Positions 1-6,945 of a DNA stretch of 10,369 nucleotides are shown piece after piece. Each line of letters begins with the position of its first letter. Within the stretch, counting starts at the first letter, position 1. The position numbers and the translations under genes were made by a program. The notes under the pieces were generated by a model. The model was not told where the DNA came from. It ran no database searches and was given only the letters and a program-made list of their open reading frames with translations. The stretch is from an uncultured Pseudomonadota bacterium. GTDB taxonomy: Bacteria; Myxococcota; UBA796. Where the stretch lies: the NCBI GenBank assembly GCA_913040875.1, contig CAJWHX010000083.1, positions 1-10,369 of the forward strand, written 5' to 3'.

Positions 1-1
1 G

Positions 2-115
2 CCGGAGCCTGAGCCCGAGCCGGAGCCCGAGCCCGAGCCAGAGCCAGAGCCAGAGCCCGAGCCCGAGCCGGAGCCTGAGCCCGAGCCTGAGCCCGAGCCC
101 GAACCGGAGCCCGAG
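2..115. repeat. GAGCCN hexanucleotide repeat
   Basis: About 19 tandem copies of GAGCCN, with N taking all four bases and one GAA replacing GAG at 101-103. On the plus strand this reads as alternating Pro-Glu, and on the minus strand as alternating Gly-Ser. The observed substitutions are silent in both of those readings (CCN and GAG/GAA on plus, TCN and GGC/GGT on minus). Repeat variation therefore cannot decide which strand codes. The tract is far more GC-rich than the sequence to its right. Such tracts are prone to copy-number slippage and to assembly error, and this one runs off the left edge. Confidence 0.9.
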
Positions 116-205
116 CTCGGGCTCCGGGTCGAGTTCGAACCCTCGGACTTGAGCGAGGGCCACGGTGATGCCGCAAAGCAACTCAAGGCGGATAGTCGCC
201 CATGA
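2..205 (+). CDS. 3' end of a gene with a (Pro-Glu)n tail (partial, tentative)
   Basis: A frame open from the left edge reads about 19 Pro-Glu dipeptides, then [18 protein letters not shown] and a short hydrophilic tail, with a TGA stop at 203-205. Pro-Glu linkers are common in envelope proteins, where they form stiff extended spacers, often next to OmpA-like or TonB-like domains. The VEFEPSDLS stretch faintly recalls the start of an OmpA-like domain, but it is far too short to claim one. The last 23 bases overlap the convergent lipoprotein gene tail-to-tail. The start and main domain lie outside the window. The alternative is a minus-strand Gly-Ser reading, which has only a poorly supported TTG start. 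I prefer the plus strand because the post-repeat codons mostly end in G or C and look coding, but this is a weak call. Confidence 0.4.
   Translation, partial: PEPEPEPEPEPEPEPEPEPEPEPEPEPEPEPEPEPEPELGLRVEFEPSDLSEGHGDAAKQLKADSRP
104..127. repeat. 24-bp perfect palindrome at the end of the hexamer repeat
   Basis: Bases 104-115 are exactly the reverse complement of 116-127 (core GAGCCCGAGCTCGGGCTC). Allowing one mismatch (103 against 128) extends the symmetry to 100-131. The repeat unit in effect turns round at this point, from GAGCCC to GGGCTC. A transcript of either strand could form a strong GC hairpin, but no U-run follows on either side, so it is not a standard intrinsic terminator. It could be natural, a fold-back by-product of repeat instability, or an assembly artefact. 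Confidence 0.85.
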
Positions 206-617
206 CATCGCGCCGCCACAGTACTTGTCCATCCCAGATAACTCGGACTGTCTCTTCGCCTTCCTCGCCGCTTCCTTGTCCGCCTGCTTCTTCTTGCAAA
301 GAGACCAGCAGTGAATTGTCTGTAGTGTTGTATACACCCGGTCCCTCATAGTCGCCGCGCAGCATCACCCGCAATACAAATACATGTGCCCCAGTACCAT
401 TGCGCCAAAAGGTGTTGAAATTGGATGCTGCGGATGGAATCTGACAGGTTGGGGTATCAAACAGTAGAGAAAGAGTCTCGACACCAGATGTTTCTATGAC
501 AATCGAGTCTGGTTTTGTCGGAGTGGTGTCTTCGACCATCGCTGTGTCTCCAGCAGTGTCAGATTGTTCTTTGTTTCCACAGGCGAATAGGCTGATAAAT
601 AAGGGTAAACAAGTCAT
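183..617 (-). CDS. Small putative lipoprotein, function unknown
   Basis: 144 residues. The short N-terminus [14 protein letters not shown] has a usable lipobox (Leu-Phe-Ala-Cys, lipidated Cys13), so the protein is probably exported and anchored in a membrane. The signal is very short and lacks the usual Lys/Arg. An in-frame TGA five codons upstream excludes an earlier start, and a good GAGGAG ribosome site (626-631) lies 8 bases before the ATG, so this start is well supported. After the cysteine comes a Ser/Asp/Thr-rich linker ([20 protein letters not shown]) typical of Myxococcota-type lipoproteins. A compact and probably beta-rich domain of about 95 residues follows, with one further cysteine near residue 58 and a [12 protein letters not shown] turn motif. 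I do not recognise the family. It is divergent from the ATPase gene, and its last 23 bases overlap the convergent Pro-Glu frame. Confidence 0.75.
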   Translation of the reverse strand: MTCLPLFISLFACGNKEQSDTAGDTAMVEDTTPTKPDSIVIETSGVETLSLLFDTPTCQIPSAASNFNTFWRNGTGAHVFVLRVMLRGDYEGPGVYNTTDNSLLVSLQEEAGGQGSGEEGEETVRVIWDGQVLWRRDVMGDYPP

Positions 618-625
618 TTGGGCGT

Positions 626-631
626 CTCCTC
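626..631 (-). promoter_or_regulatory. Ribosome binding site of the lipoprotein gene
   Basis: GAGGAG on the minus strand, 8 bases upstream of the ATG at 617. Together with the in-frame stop just upstream it fixes the start of the unusually short lipoprotein signal. Confidence 0.7.
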
Positions 632-643
632 AATAAAAAATGT

Positions 644-662
644 GTTGAACCGAATATTCAAC
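644..662. promoter_or_regulatory. Inverted repeat in the divergent spacer (possible operator)
   Basis: GTTGAA and TTCAAC arms separated by seven bases, overlapping a second small palindrome GAATATTC at 652-659. It sits in the 106-base AT-rich spacer between the divergent lipoprotein and ATPase genes, where promoters for both must lie unless each is read from further off. I searched for sigma-70-type hexamers. TTGATA at 663-668 pairs only with a poor -10 near 686-691, so no promoter is called. Six-base arms are short enough to arise by chance. Confidence 0.25.
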
Positions 663-723
663 TTGATAACTTTTATTAGTGTATCCATATCGTGCAGGGT
701 AAAACAAAACAGGGGGATAAAAG

Positions 724-2523
724 ATGGAAAGAGTAGCGACCACGATGCGATCAAGAGGAGAATTGATTGATCGAATGCAGCAGAACAATTTGTTTAAAGG
801 TTTGCCATCGGGCGTGTATCAATTCTTAGCGGATCTCTCAGAAGTTTGGTCTTTTGCCCCTACAGAAGTGATCGTTGAACATGGGAAACAGAGTGATACT
901 TATTATCTAATCGTCGAAGGTGAGGCGATTGTGTCATTGAAAGGTGGTCAACAAGTTGCAACACTTCGGCCCGCTGATGGTTTTGGGGAAGTTGGATTGC
1001 TCCTCAACACTCCTAGGAGTGCCTCTGTAATAGCAAAATCAGCAGTCAAGGTACTCTGTGTGTCGCAAAGTCAATTCATGCAATGTTTTGCCCGTTTTCC
1101 TGAGTTTGGAAAGTTGCTGTCTACTTTGCTGGCACAGCGGTTGTCCGACACGTTAACACAGGTTCCGACAGTGGGTTCTGAGACAGAAATGCCGAGTGCG
1201 GAGATATTGAGTCTGCTGCCTCTGCCACTGATTCAAAGACTTCGTGTGCTACCGATTTCTACAGATGAAAATCGTTTGACGGTTGGGTTTGTTGATGACC
1301 CACAACCAGAGATTGTAGACCGCATACAGCAATTTTTACCTTCGATGGAAATCCAGGTGTGTTCTATATCGAGTCGGTTTTTCAATCAAGCACTGCAAAG
1401 TATCAGTGGTATTGGTGAAGAAGAAGAGGAGTCATCCTCTGAGGAACAGGGTCCAGGAATGCCGTCTAAGCTCCGAACATTGCTCAATCGGATGGTTTCA
1501 GAAGGCGCCTCTGACTTACACCTTTCGGCGAAGCGCAAACCCCATTGGCGCATTGATGGTGTGATGAAATCGATGAAGGATGTAGCCAAAACGGGTACGA
1601 ATGAGGTGCTTGAACTGTTAAAACCGACGATGCGAGCCCAATCGATAGAGGACTTTGAAGTCCGTAATGAGACAGACTTTGCAATTGCCTTAGAGCATCA
1701 TGCACGCTTTCGCGTCAACCTATTTAGGGACAACAATGGCATATCGGCAGTGCTCCGACTCATCCCCAATCGAATCATGACCGTGGGTCAGCTCGGACTT
1801 CCCAAGGTGGTTCTAGAATTGGCTCAGCAACCAAAGGGGCTAGTCTTGGTAACTGGAGCAACGGGTTCCGGTAAGTCAACAACCCTTGCGGCGATGGTTG
1901 ATTATCTAAATAGAACTCAATCCATTCACATTATCACACTTGAAGATCCGATTGAATTTGTTCATGAATCGCACCAAGCGCTTGTCAATCAACGAGAGGT
2001 GGGGACTCATACAGATACCTTTAAATCCGCACTGAGATCCGCTCTTCGTCAAGACCCCGATGTCGTACTCGTAGGGGAGTTGAGAGATCAAGAAACGGTC
2101 CAGTTGGCACTAGAAGTCGCCAACACTGGACATTTGGTGTTTGGAACCTTGCATACGATGAATGCGATCTCCTCGATCGATCGCATTGTAGATATTTTTC
2201 CTGCGGATCAACAGAATCAAATTCGGTCGTCTCTGTCTGAGGTTTTGAGGGGGGTTATCTCACAAACTCTTTGTAAGAAACGCACGGGTGGTCGTGTAGC
2301 AGCTCTAGAAGTGCTGGTGGTCAATCAGGCTGTTTCTGGACAGATTCGAACGGGTAAGTCCACGCAGATTGAATCCACCATGCAAACAGGAAAAGGTCTG
2401 GGGAACCGATTGCTGAGAGAGGCTCTTGCCGAATTGGTTCGAACAAATGTCATTACATATGAAGAAGGCTTGAAACGTTCGATTGACAAAGCCCTCTTCA
2501 CTAGGATAATTGGTAAACGATAA
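724..2523 (+). CDS. Cyclic-nucleotide-binding domain fused to a PilT-type type IV pilus ATPase
   Basis: 599 residues, with an ATG 7 bases after an AGGGGG ribosome site. Residues ~22-145 form a CRP-like cyclic-nucleotide-binding fold. Its phosphate-binding cassette FGEVGLLLNTPRSASV (87-102) keeps Glu89, Arg98 and Ser99, the positions that hold the sugar-phosphate in CRP-type domains. Residues ~158-228 resemble the GspE/PilB/MshE N-terminal domain. An acidic linker (231-241) follows, then a PilT core from ~247. The core has Walker A GATGSGKST (378-386), the Asp box ITLEDPIE (404-411), Walker B DPDVVLVGE (444-452) and the His box TGHLVFGTLHT (468-478). PilT-class ATPases are cytoplasmic hexamers that depolymerise type IV pili. 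The region matching the PilT retraction motif AIRNLIRE reads AVSGQIRT (535-542), so retraction itself is uncertain. No other pilus gene is visible. It leads the same-strand run, 49 bases before tcdA. Second-messenger control of the motor is inference. Confidence 0.9.
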   Translation: MERVATTMRSRGELIDRMQQNNLFKGLPSGVYQFLADLSEVWSFAPTEVIVEHGKQSDTYYLIVEGEAIVSLKGGQQVATLRPADGFGEVGLLLNTPRSASVIAKSAVKVLCVSQSQFMQCFARFPEFGKLLSTLLAQRLSDTLTQVPTVGSETEMPSAEILSLLPLPLIQRLRVLPISTDENRLTVGFVDDPQPEIVDRIQQFLPSMEIQVCSISSRFFNQALQSISGIGEEEEESSSEEQGPGMPSKLRTLLNRMVSEGASDLHLSAKRKPHWRIDGVMKSMKDVAKTGTNEVLELLKPTMRAQSIEDFEVRNETDFAIALEHHARFRVNLFRDNNGISAVLRLIPNRIMTVGQLGLPKVVLELAQQPKGLVLVTGATGSGKSTTLAAMVDYLNRTQSIHIITLEDPIEFVHESHQALVNQREVGTHTDTFKSALRSALRQDPDVVLVGELRDQETVQLALEVANTGHLVFGTLHTMNAISSIDRIVDIFPADQQNQIRSSLSEVLRGVISQTLCKKRTGGRVAALEVLVVNQAVSGQIRTGKSTQIESTMQTGKGLGNRLLREALAELVRTNVITYEEGLKRSIDKALFTRIIGKR

Positions 2524-2562
2524 GAACTGCGAGAGCAACTCGACATGTACAACGCGCAGTTT

Positions 2563-2567
2563 GGAGG
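2563..2567 (+). promoter_or_regulatory. Ribosome binding site deciding the tcdA start
   Basis: GGAGG five bases before the ATG at 2573. The frame is also open to an ATG at 2510 inside the preceding gene. That longer version would add a 21-residue N-terminus (Ser, Cys, Asn and Thr rich) unlike the family and has no comparable ribosome site, so 2573 is preferred. Confidence 0.7.
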
Positions 2568-2572
2568 CACAG

Positions 2573-3385
2573 ATGCCAGAGAGCAAACCATTTAAAGTTC
2601 ATCGCCGTTTTGACCGTATCGCTCGTTTGACCGGCGTGAATGGATTAGAATCGTTGCATGATGCACACGTCATGGTCATCGGACTGGGTGGTGTAGGGTC
2701 CTATGCTGCCGAAGGGCTTGCTCGGTCAGGAGTGGGGAGATTGTCATTGGTTGATTTTGACATGGTTTGTGTCACCAATTCGAACCGTCAGATTCAAGCG
2801 ATAAAAGGTAAGGTTGGAAAACTTAAAGCCAATGTTTTGGCAGAGAGACTGCAGACCATCAATCCGAAAGCTACCATCAAAGCGATTCCACTTTTTTATG
2901 ATAAGCGCACCTCGGATTTGCTCCTAAAAGGCAAAAACAAGCCCGACTTCGTGGTAGACGCGATTGACAATGTGACTGCCAAATGCCACCTCATCAATGC
3001 CTGTCGAGAGTTGGATATTCCGCTTGTAGTGTCTACAGGTGCGTCTGGTCGATGGGATCCTACGCAGATTGAAACGGCTGATCTAACCAAAACCAAGGTG
3101 GATCCATTGGCGGCAACGGTTCGTAAAATTCTTCGTAAGCAATATGATTTTCCGCGAAATGGCAAGTGGCACATTCCAGCGGTGTACTCAGCTGAGCCCC
3201 TCCAAGCACCCGTCGTTCTTCCGTATGATAGAAATGGCGACTTTCAGTGTGTTTGTCCAAGTGGTGAAAATACCTACCACAACTGCGAGGAGCGGAACGT
3301 GATTTGGGGAACAGCCGGGTTTGTGACTAGTGTCTTTGGTATGACCTGTGCCAGCGTAGTGGTGCGAGAACTGGTGAATCGTTGA
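2573..3385 (+). CDS. tcdA: tRNA threonylcarbamoyladenosine dehydratase TcdA
   Basis: 270 residues, matching E. coli TcdA/CsdL (about 268). Members of this E1-like ThiF/MoeB superfamily use ATP to cyclise t6A37 in ANN-reading tRNAs to ct6A. The family opening RRFDRIARLTG (11-21) is present, then the ATP-binding glycine loop GLGGVGS (37-43), the Asp-rich strand DFD (61-63), the NSNRQIQA region with Arg72, and the metal/ATP-site DAIDN (129-133). The TcdA-specific segments STGASGRWDPTQI and KTKVDPLA are also present. The C-terminal part carries a Cys-x-Cys-Pro and a further cysteine (216, 218, 228), which might form a metal site with a residue not identified. The 2573 start is chosen for its GGAGG site and family length. 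The stop overlaps the TTG start of the rhomboid gene, suggesting translational coupling. In E. coli, CsdL works with the CsdA/CsdE sulphur-transfer pair; neither is visible here. Confidence 0.93.
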   Translation: MPESKPFKVHRRFDRIARLTGVNGLESLHDAHVMVIGLGGVGSYAAEGLARSGVGRLSLVDFDMVCVTNSNRQIQAIKGKVGKLKANVLAERLQTINPKATIKAIPLFYDKRTSDLLLKGKNKPDFVVDAIDNVTAKCHLINACRELDIPLVVSTGASGRWDPTQIETADLTKTKVDPLAATVRKILRKQYDFPRNGKWHIPAVYSAEPLQAPVVLPYDRNGDFQCVCPSGENTYHNCEERNVIWGTAGFVTSVFGMTCASVVVRELVNR

Positions 3386-5097
3386 GCGATGAGTCTCGTC
3401 TCTATGCAGAGGTACACACTTCTGGGGAGAAGATCTATCTCCCGCTGGATGAGATTGAACATCGATTGAAACTCGGGCAGATTGGTCTGGATGCCCACAT
3501 CGATTGTCCCAGTTTGACGGGGCAAACGCCCAAACCCATTTGGATGATAGAGAGACTTGCTCACTGTGCTGATACTCCAGAAGCTCGAATGATGGAGCAT
3601 ATGCGTTCCAATCGGACACCATGGGTTGCACTTCTGGGACTTTTTTGTATTGTGTTGGGGGGAGTGTTGCAGCAGCGAGGGTGGATATCCATCCGTGAAA
3701 CCGGTGTGGGGTGGGCGTCTATAACACTTCAGGATCGTTGGTGGTCTCCTTGGACGTATTGGCTGTCCCATTTAGACAGGATGCATTGGGTGGGGAATGG
3801 TGTGCTCTATTATTTCTGTGCACAGAGAGTCGAGCGGATTGTGGGTTCTCAATCTTTGATTCATCATCTGTCCATAGTCTTGTTGGGTTCTGCCTTGGCA
3901 ATTTGGATTTGGGAATCGGGTACGGTGATCGGCGCTTCTACCCTTGTGTTTGGATTGTGGGCGATGCAGGTGGGGTGGGGATTTCGATTGGCTCACAGTC
4001 TCCCCTCGAAAATGCAAGCTCACTACGGGTGGGGCAATTTTTTGGTTTTTGTACCGGCATTGGTTCTCAATGTTCTATCAACCGAAGTATCTCACGTTGC
4101 TCACTGGGCTGCGATGGGGATTGGTGGTGGGCTGGCAGCCTGGTCGACGCCATTCACCAGTCGTCCGATCATTCAACGGTCTATGGGTATATGGCTGAAG
4201 ATATTGGGTGTGCACGTGCTGGGTATTTGCGTGTTCTTGTACTTGATGCAACATTCGCTGACGTATTCTGAACGTCACTCTTCTGATGCGGGATTTTCTT
4301 TGCCCATACCAGACCGTTTTGACTCGACAAGTTTGTGCAATCGGCCTGCTTGGAAGAGTGAAGGAATGACAGTGTACTCTACCGGTCGATGGATATATGC
4401 ATCCTCAAAGGATTCGAAGTCGACTTTGGTAACAGCTGCTTGGCACGATTGTGAGGTGGATCAGATTACCTGTACTGAGCAGGGAACCCGTGCATTAACT
4501 TCATACGGTGACTTTCAATTGTATCCAGATACAGAATGGCAAATGGTCTCTTGTTATGGCGACATAGATGTATCGGAACGGGTTGTGCAAAGGGGCAAGT
4601 TGCTTCTACGAGTTGGATGCGTCCACGAAACTCCAGAAACATATGAATTGTGTGAGGAGTGGTTGTCACTCGTCGCTATCGAAGAGACTCTTCAAGAAAA
4701 ACGACAGTTTTTAGAGTGGAAAGACAATGATCAACGTGGGGATAGAACGTTAAATTATGCAGATCAACTGAGTAGTGTTGGGCGCATAGAAGAGGCTGAT
4801 GCATTACTGGTGGAAGTGGAGTCTAGGTTTGACGGGTATCAGTGGAGAGGGACCGAAAAGCGTTTGAGGCTACATTTGCAGCATTCCTATGACTGGAGTC
4901 GAGAGAAAGAGTGGCTTACGAGCCGTGCACAGTCGATCCCAGTCGATGAGATAACCGTTCTTCGTTTGGTGGTGTTGTTGTCCAATGAACGAGGGTGGTG
5001 TGAGATTGGGAGACAGGCATGGAATCGTTGGCGAGTGTTGATGCCGACTGGTTTGGATGACATTGAGGGACTGGTCAAACAGTGTGATGGGGACTAG
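3382..5097 (+). CDS. Rhomboid-family intramembrane serine protease with extra terminal domains
   Basis: 571 residues. The start is a TTG sharing its last bases with the tcdA stop (TTGA overlap). The ribosome site is weak, so translation probably depends on coupling. Residues ~5-62 form a soluble N-terminal module with a pattern loosely like GYF_2/DUF4339 (ERL/RLKLGQI...W). A membrane core with about six or seven hydrophobic segments spans ~80-292. Rhomboid hallmarks are in order and spaced as in GlpG: His130-x4-His135-x3-Asn139, RVERIVGS (149-156), Ser186 in GASTLVFGL, and His241 after Ala240. The Ser/His dyad is therefore present, but the usual GxSG reads GAST. The C-terminal ~280 residues contain several cysteines (suggesting an exported, disulphide-bonded part) and then a helical, TPR-like stretch (~450-565). 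Rhomboids cleave transmembrane segments of substrates; the substrate here is unknown. Whether it is active or a pseudoprotease is open. Confidence 0.8.
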   Translation: MSDESRLYAEVHTSGEKIYLPLDEIEHRLKLGQIGLDAHIDCPSLTGQTPKPIWMIERLAHCADTPEARMMEHMRSNRTPWVALLGLFCIVLGGVLQQRGWISIRETGVGWASITLQDRWWSPWTYWLSHLDRMHWVGNGVLYYFCAQRVERIVGSQSLIHHLSIVLLGSALAIWIWESGTVIGASTLVFGLWAMQVGWGFRLAHSLPSKMQAHYGWGNFLVFVPALVLNVLSTEVSHVAHWAAMGIGGGLAAWSTPFTSRPIIQRSMGIWLKILGVHVLGICVFLYLMQHSLTYSERHSSDAGFSLPIPDRFDSTSLCNRPAWKSEGMTVYSTGRWIYASSKDSKSTLVTAAWHDCEVDQITCTEQGTRALTSYGDFQLYPDTEWQMVSCYGDIDVSERVVQRGKLLLRVGCVHETPETYELCEEWLSLVAIEETLQEKRQFLEWKDNDQRGDRTLNYADQLSSVGRIEEADALLVEVESRFDGYQWRGTEKRLRLHLQHSYDWSREKEWLTSRAQSIPVDEITVLRLVVLLSNERGWCEIGRQAWNRWRVLMPTGLDDIEGLVKQCDGD

Positions 5098-5128
5098 GTA
5101 TAGGCTCACATCAATCCTATGAGAAATT

Positions 5129-6850
5129 ATGAGCGCCTTTCAACGTCTATATTCTTTGGCAAAGCAAGAATCCACATCTCTATTGTGGGGAACGCTGTTT
5201 CTATTGATCGCATCGGGACTCAATTTGACCTATCCGATGCTCATAGGCAAGCTGATCGACTCGGTTAAAGACGGTGGCGGCCAAGAGGCGGTGAATCAAT
5301 ACGCAATTTGGATGATCGGCATCTTTATTTTGGTGGGGGTGTCCACATTTTTTCGATCGTACCTTTTTACGGTGGCTGGCGAACGGATTGTGACAAGACT
5401 CCAAGAACGGCTGTTTCAACAGGTTCTATCTCAAGAGATCGGTTTTTTTGATCATCGAAGAACCGGTGAACTACTCAATCGGTTGACATCTGATGCCACC
5501 GTGCTTCAAAAGGCAGTGACTGTAAATGTGTCGATGGGTCTAAGATTTGCCTTGTCGGGGGTGGGAGCCATCGCCATTTTGATTTGGACGTCTTGGAAGC
5601 TGGCATTGTTGATGCTTGCCGTCGTACCAATCATTGCCATTGGTGCAGGTTGGTACGGACGAATACTTCGAAAGATCTCTCGATCAGTCCAAGATGCCTT
5701 CGCGGAAGCAAATTCGATAGCTGAAGAGAGCATCGGGGGAATTCGTACGGTGCGATCGTTTGCTCGAGAGGCTCATGAGCATGAACGGTACACTGCTGGA
5801 ATTGAAACCGCATTTCAACTGGCGAAGAAGAGAGCATGGGTGGGGGCTTGGTTCTCTGGACTCATTTCCTTTGCTGGATATGGATCGATAGTTGCTGTCC
5901 TTTGGTATGGAGGTCATCTGTTGGCCAGTGGTGATATGGACTTTGGTGAGTTGACATCCTTTATGCTCTATACGTTTACAGTTGCATTTTCACTTGGGGC
6001 TTTGAGTGGATTGTATGAAGATTTTGCGAAGGCGATCGGTGCGAGTGATCGTGTCTTTGAATTGCTCGAACGTGAATCAGAGCAACCTGATGGGACAGAG
6101 GTCGTGAAAGAGCCGAAGGGTAAACTGGAGTTTCAAGATGTGGTATTCAGTTATCCAACCAGACCAGAAGCCCAGGTTTTGAACGGCGTATCTTTTTCGA
6201 TTGAACCCAATCAAGTGGTGGCACTCGTGGGTCCTTCGGGCGGTGGAAAATCAACAGTGGCGGCCCTGATCAGTCGGTTTTATGACGTTCAATGTGGAAA
6301 CATCAATCTGGATGGTCTTTCGTTATCTCAGATCAATATGAATTGGCTCAGAGAGCATGTGGCCGTTGTTCGTCAAGAACCGATTCTATTTGCAGCCAGC
6401 ATTTTGGACAACATTCGCTATGGTAAACTCAGCGCGACCGAAGATGAGGTCATTGCAGCGGCGAAAGCTGCGAATGCCCATGAGTTTGTATCTGCATTTC
6501 CAGAAGCCTACGAGACGTTGGTTGGGGAAAGAGGAGTTCGGCTCAGTGGTGGACAAAAGCAAAGAATCGCCATCGCAAGAGCCATTTTGAAAGATCCGGT
6601 AATTCTCATTTTGGACGAGGCGACATCGGCTTTGGATGTCGAGAGTGAACACCTTGTGCAAGAGGCCTTAGAGAGACTGATGGAGAATCGTTCATCGTTG
6701 GTGATCGCTCATCGATTGAGCACGATTCAGCATGCGGATCGAGTTGTGGTTCTCTCCGAAGGGCGAGTCGTAGAAGAAGGCGTTCACGGTGATCTGCTTG
6801 CACAGGAAGGGTTGTACCATCGCCTTGTGCACAAGCAATTTGTCGGGTGA
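5129..6850 (+). CDS. ABC exporter half-transporter (MsbA/ABCB type), fused permease and ATPase
   Basis: 573 residues, the usual length for a homodimeric type IV (B-family) ABC exporter. The N-terminal ~300 residues form a six-helix transmembrane domain with the typical loop EIGFFDHRRTGELLNRLTSD (103-122) and the coupling region ESIGGIRTVRSFARE (200-214). The nucleotide-binding domain starts near 333. It has A-loop Tyr342, Walker A GPSGGGKST (368-376), Q-loop Gln416, signature LSGGQKQR (472-479), Walker B ILILDE (492-497), D-loop SALD (500-503) and H-loop His528. All catalytic elements are intact. Candidate substrates are lipids, lipid A-type molecules, peptides or drugs, and the sequence does not decide between them. 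It lies 31 bases after the rhomboid gene with only a weak GAGA ribosome site. No separate partner subunit is present, consistent with a homodimer in the inner membrane. Confidence 0.93.
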   Translation: MSAFQRLYSLAKQESTSLLWGTLFLLIASGLNLTYPMLIGKLIDSVKDGGGQEAVNQYAIWMIGIFILVGVSTFFRSYLFTVAGERIVTRLQERLFQQVLSQEIGFFDHRRTGELLNRLTSDATVLQKAVTVNVSMGLRFALSGVGAIAILIWTSWKLALLMLAVVPIIAIGAGWYGRILRKISRSVQDAFAEANSIAEESIGGIRTVRSFAREAHEHERYTAGIETAFQLAKKRAWVGAWFSGLISFAGYGSIVAVLWYGGHLLASGDMDFGELTSFMLYTFTVAFSLGALSGLYEDFAKAIGASDRVFELLERESEQPDGTEVVKEPKGKLEFQDVVFSYPTRPEAQVLNGVSFSIEPNQVVALVGPSGGGKSTVAALISRFYDVQCGNINLDGLSLSQINMNWLREHVAVVRQEPILFAASILDNIRYGKLSATEDEVIAAAKAANAHEFVSAFPEAYETLVGERGVRLSGGQKQRIAIARAILKDPVILILDEATSALDVESEHLVQEALERLMENRSSLVIAHRLSTIQHADRVVVLSEGRVVEEGVHGDLLAQEGLYHRLVHKQFVG

Positions 6851-6945
6851 GTCATCCGTGGTTACCGTCCGAAGTTTGGATATAGAACTGTTTGTGTTGG
6901 TGTATTCCTTCACAATTGAGATACAAAGAGACAAGAAACCAACAA

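Noticed and set aside
1..120. Repeat tract as a CRISPR array
   Set aside because: Continuous six-base units with no unique spacers; it is a simple repeat.
104..127. Palindrome as an intrinsic terminator for the lipoprotein gene
   Set aside because: The hairpin would be strong, but no T-run follows on either strand.
126..146. TTCGAACC stretch resembling a tRNA T-arm
   Set aside because: The flanking bases do not form a five-pair T stem, and the sequence upstream is the hexamer repeat, leaving no room for acceptor, D and anticodon arms.
624..668. Minus-strand promoter TTGAAT/TTTTAT for the lipoprotein gene
   Set aside because: Spacing is acceptable, but the transcript would begin at or inside the ribosome binding site at 626-631, which makes it implausible.
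2510..2572. Upstream ATG at 2510 for tcdA
   Set aside because: It overlaps the preceding gene, adds an unconserved leader, and a strong GGAGG site precedes the ATG at 2573, which gives the family length.
3274..3771. 165-codon minus-strand frame across the tcdA/rhomboid junction
   Set aside because: It is antisense to two well-supported genes, spans their boundary, and has no domain or credible ribosome site.
3711..4271. 186-codon plus-strand frame inside the rhomboid gene
   Set aside because: It lies wholly within a gene with clear rhomboid motifs; the translation is Gly/Ser/Cys-rich with no recognisable domain, so it is a frame shadow.
6892..6945. TTG at 6892 as xseA start
   Set aside because: It adds an 18-residue Cys/Trp-containing leader unlike XseA; the ATG at 6946 is closer to the conserved OB-fold beginning.
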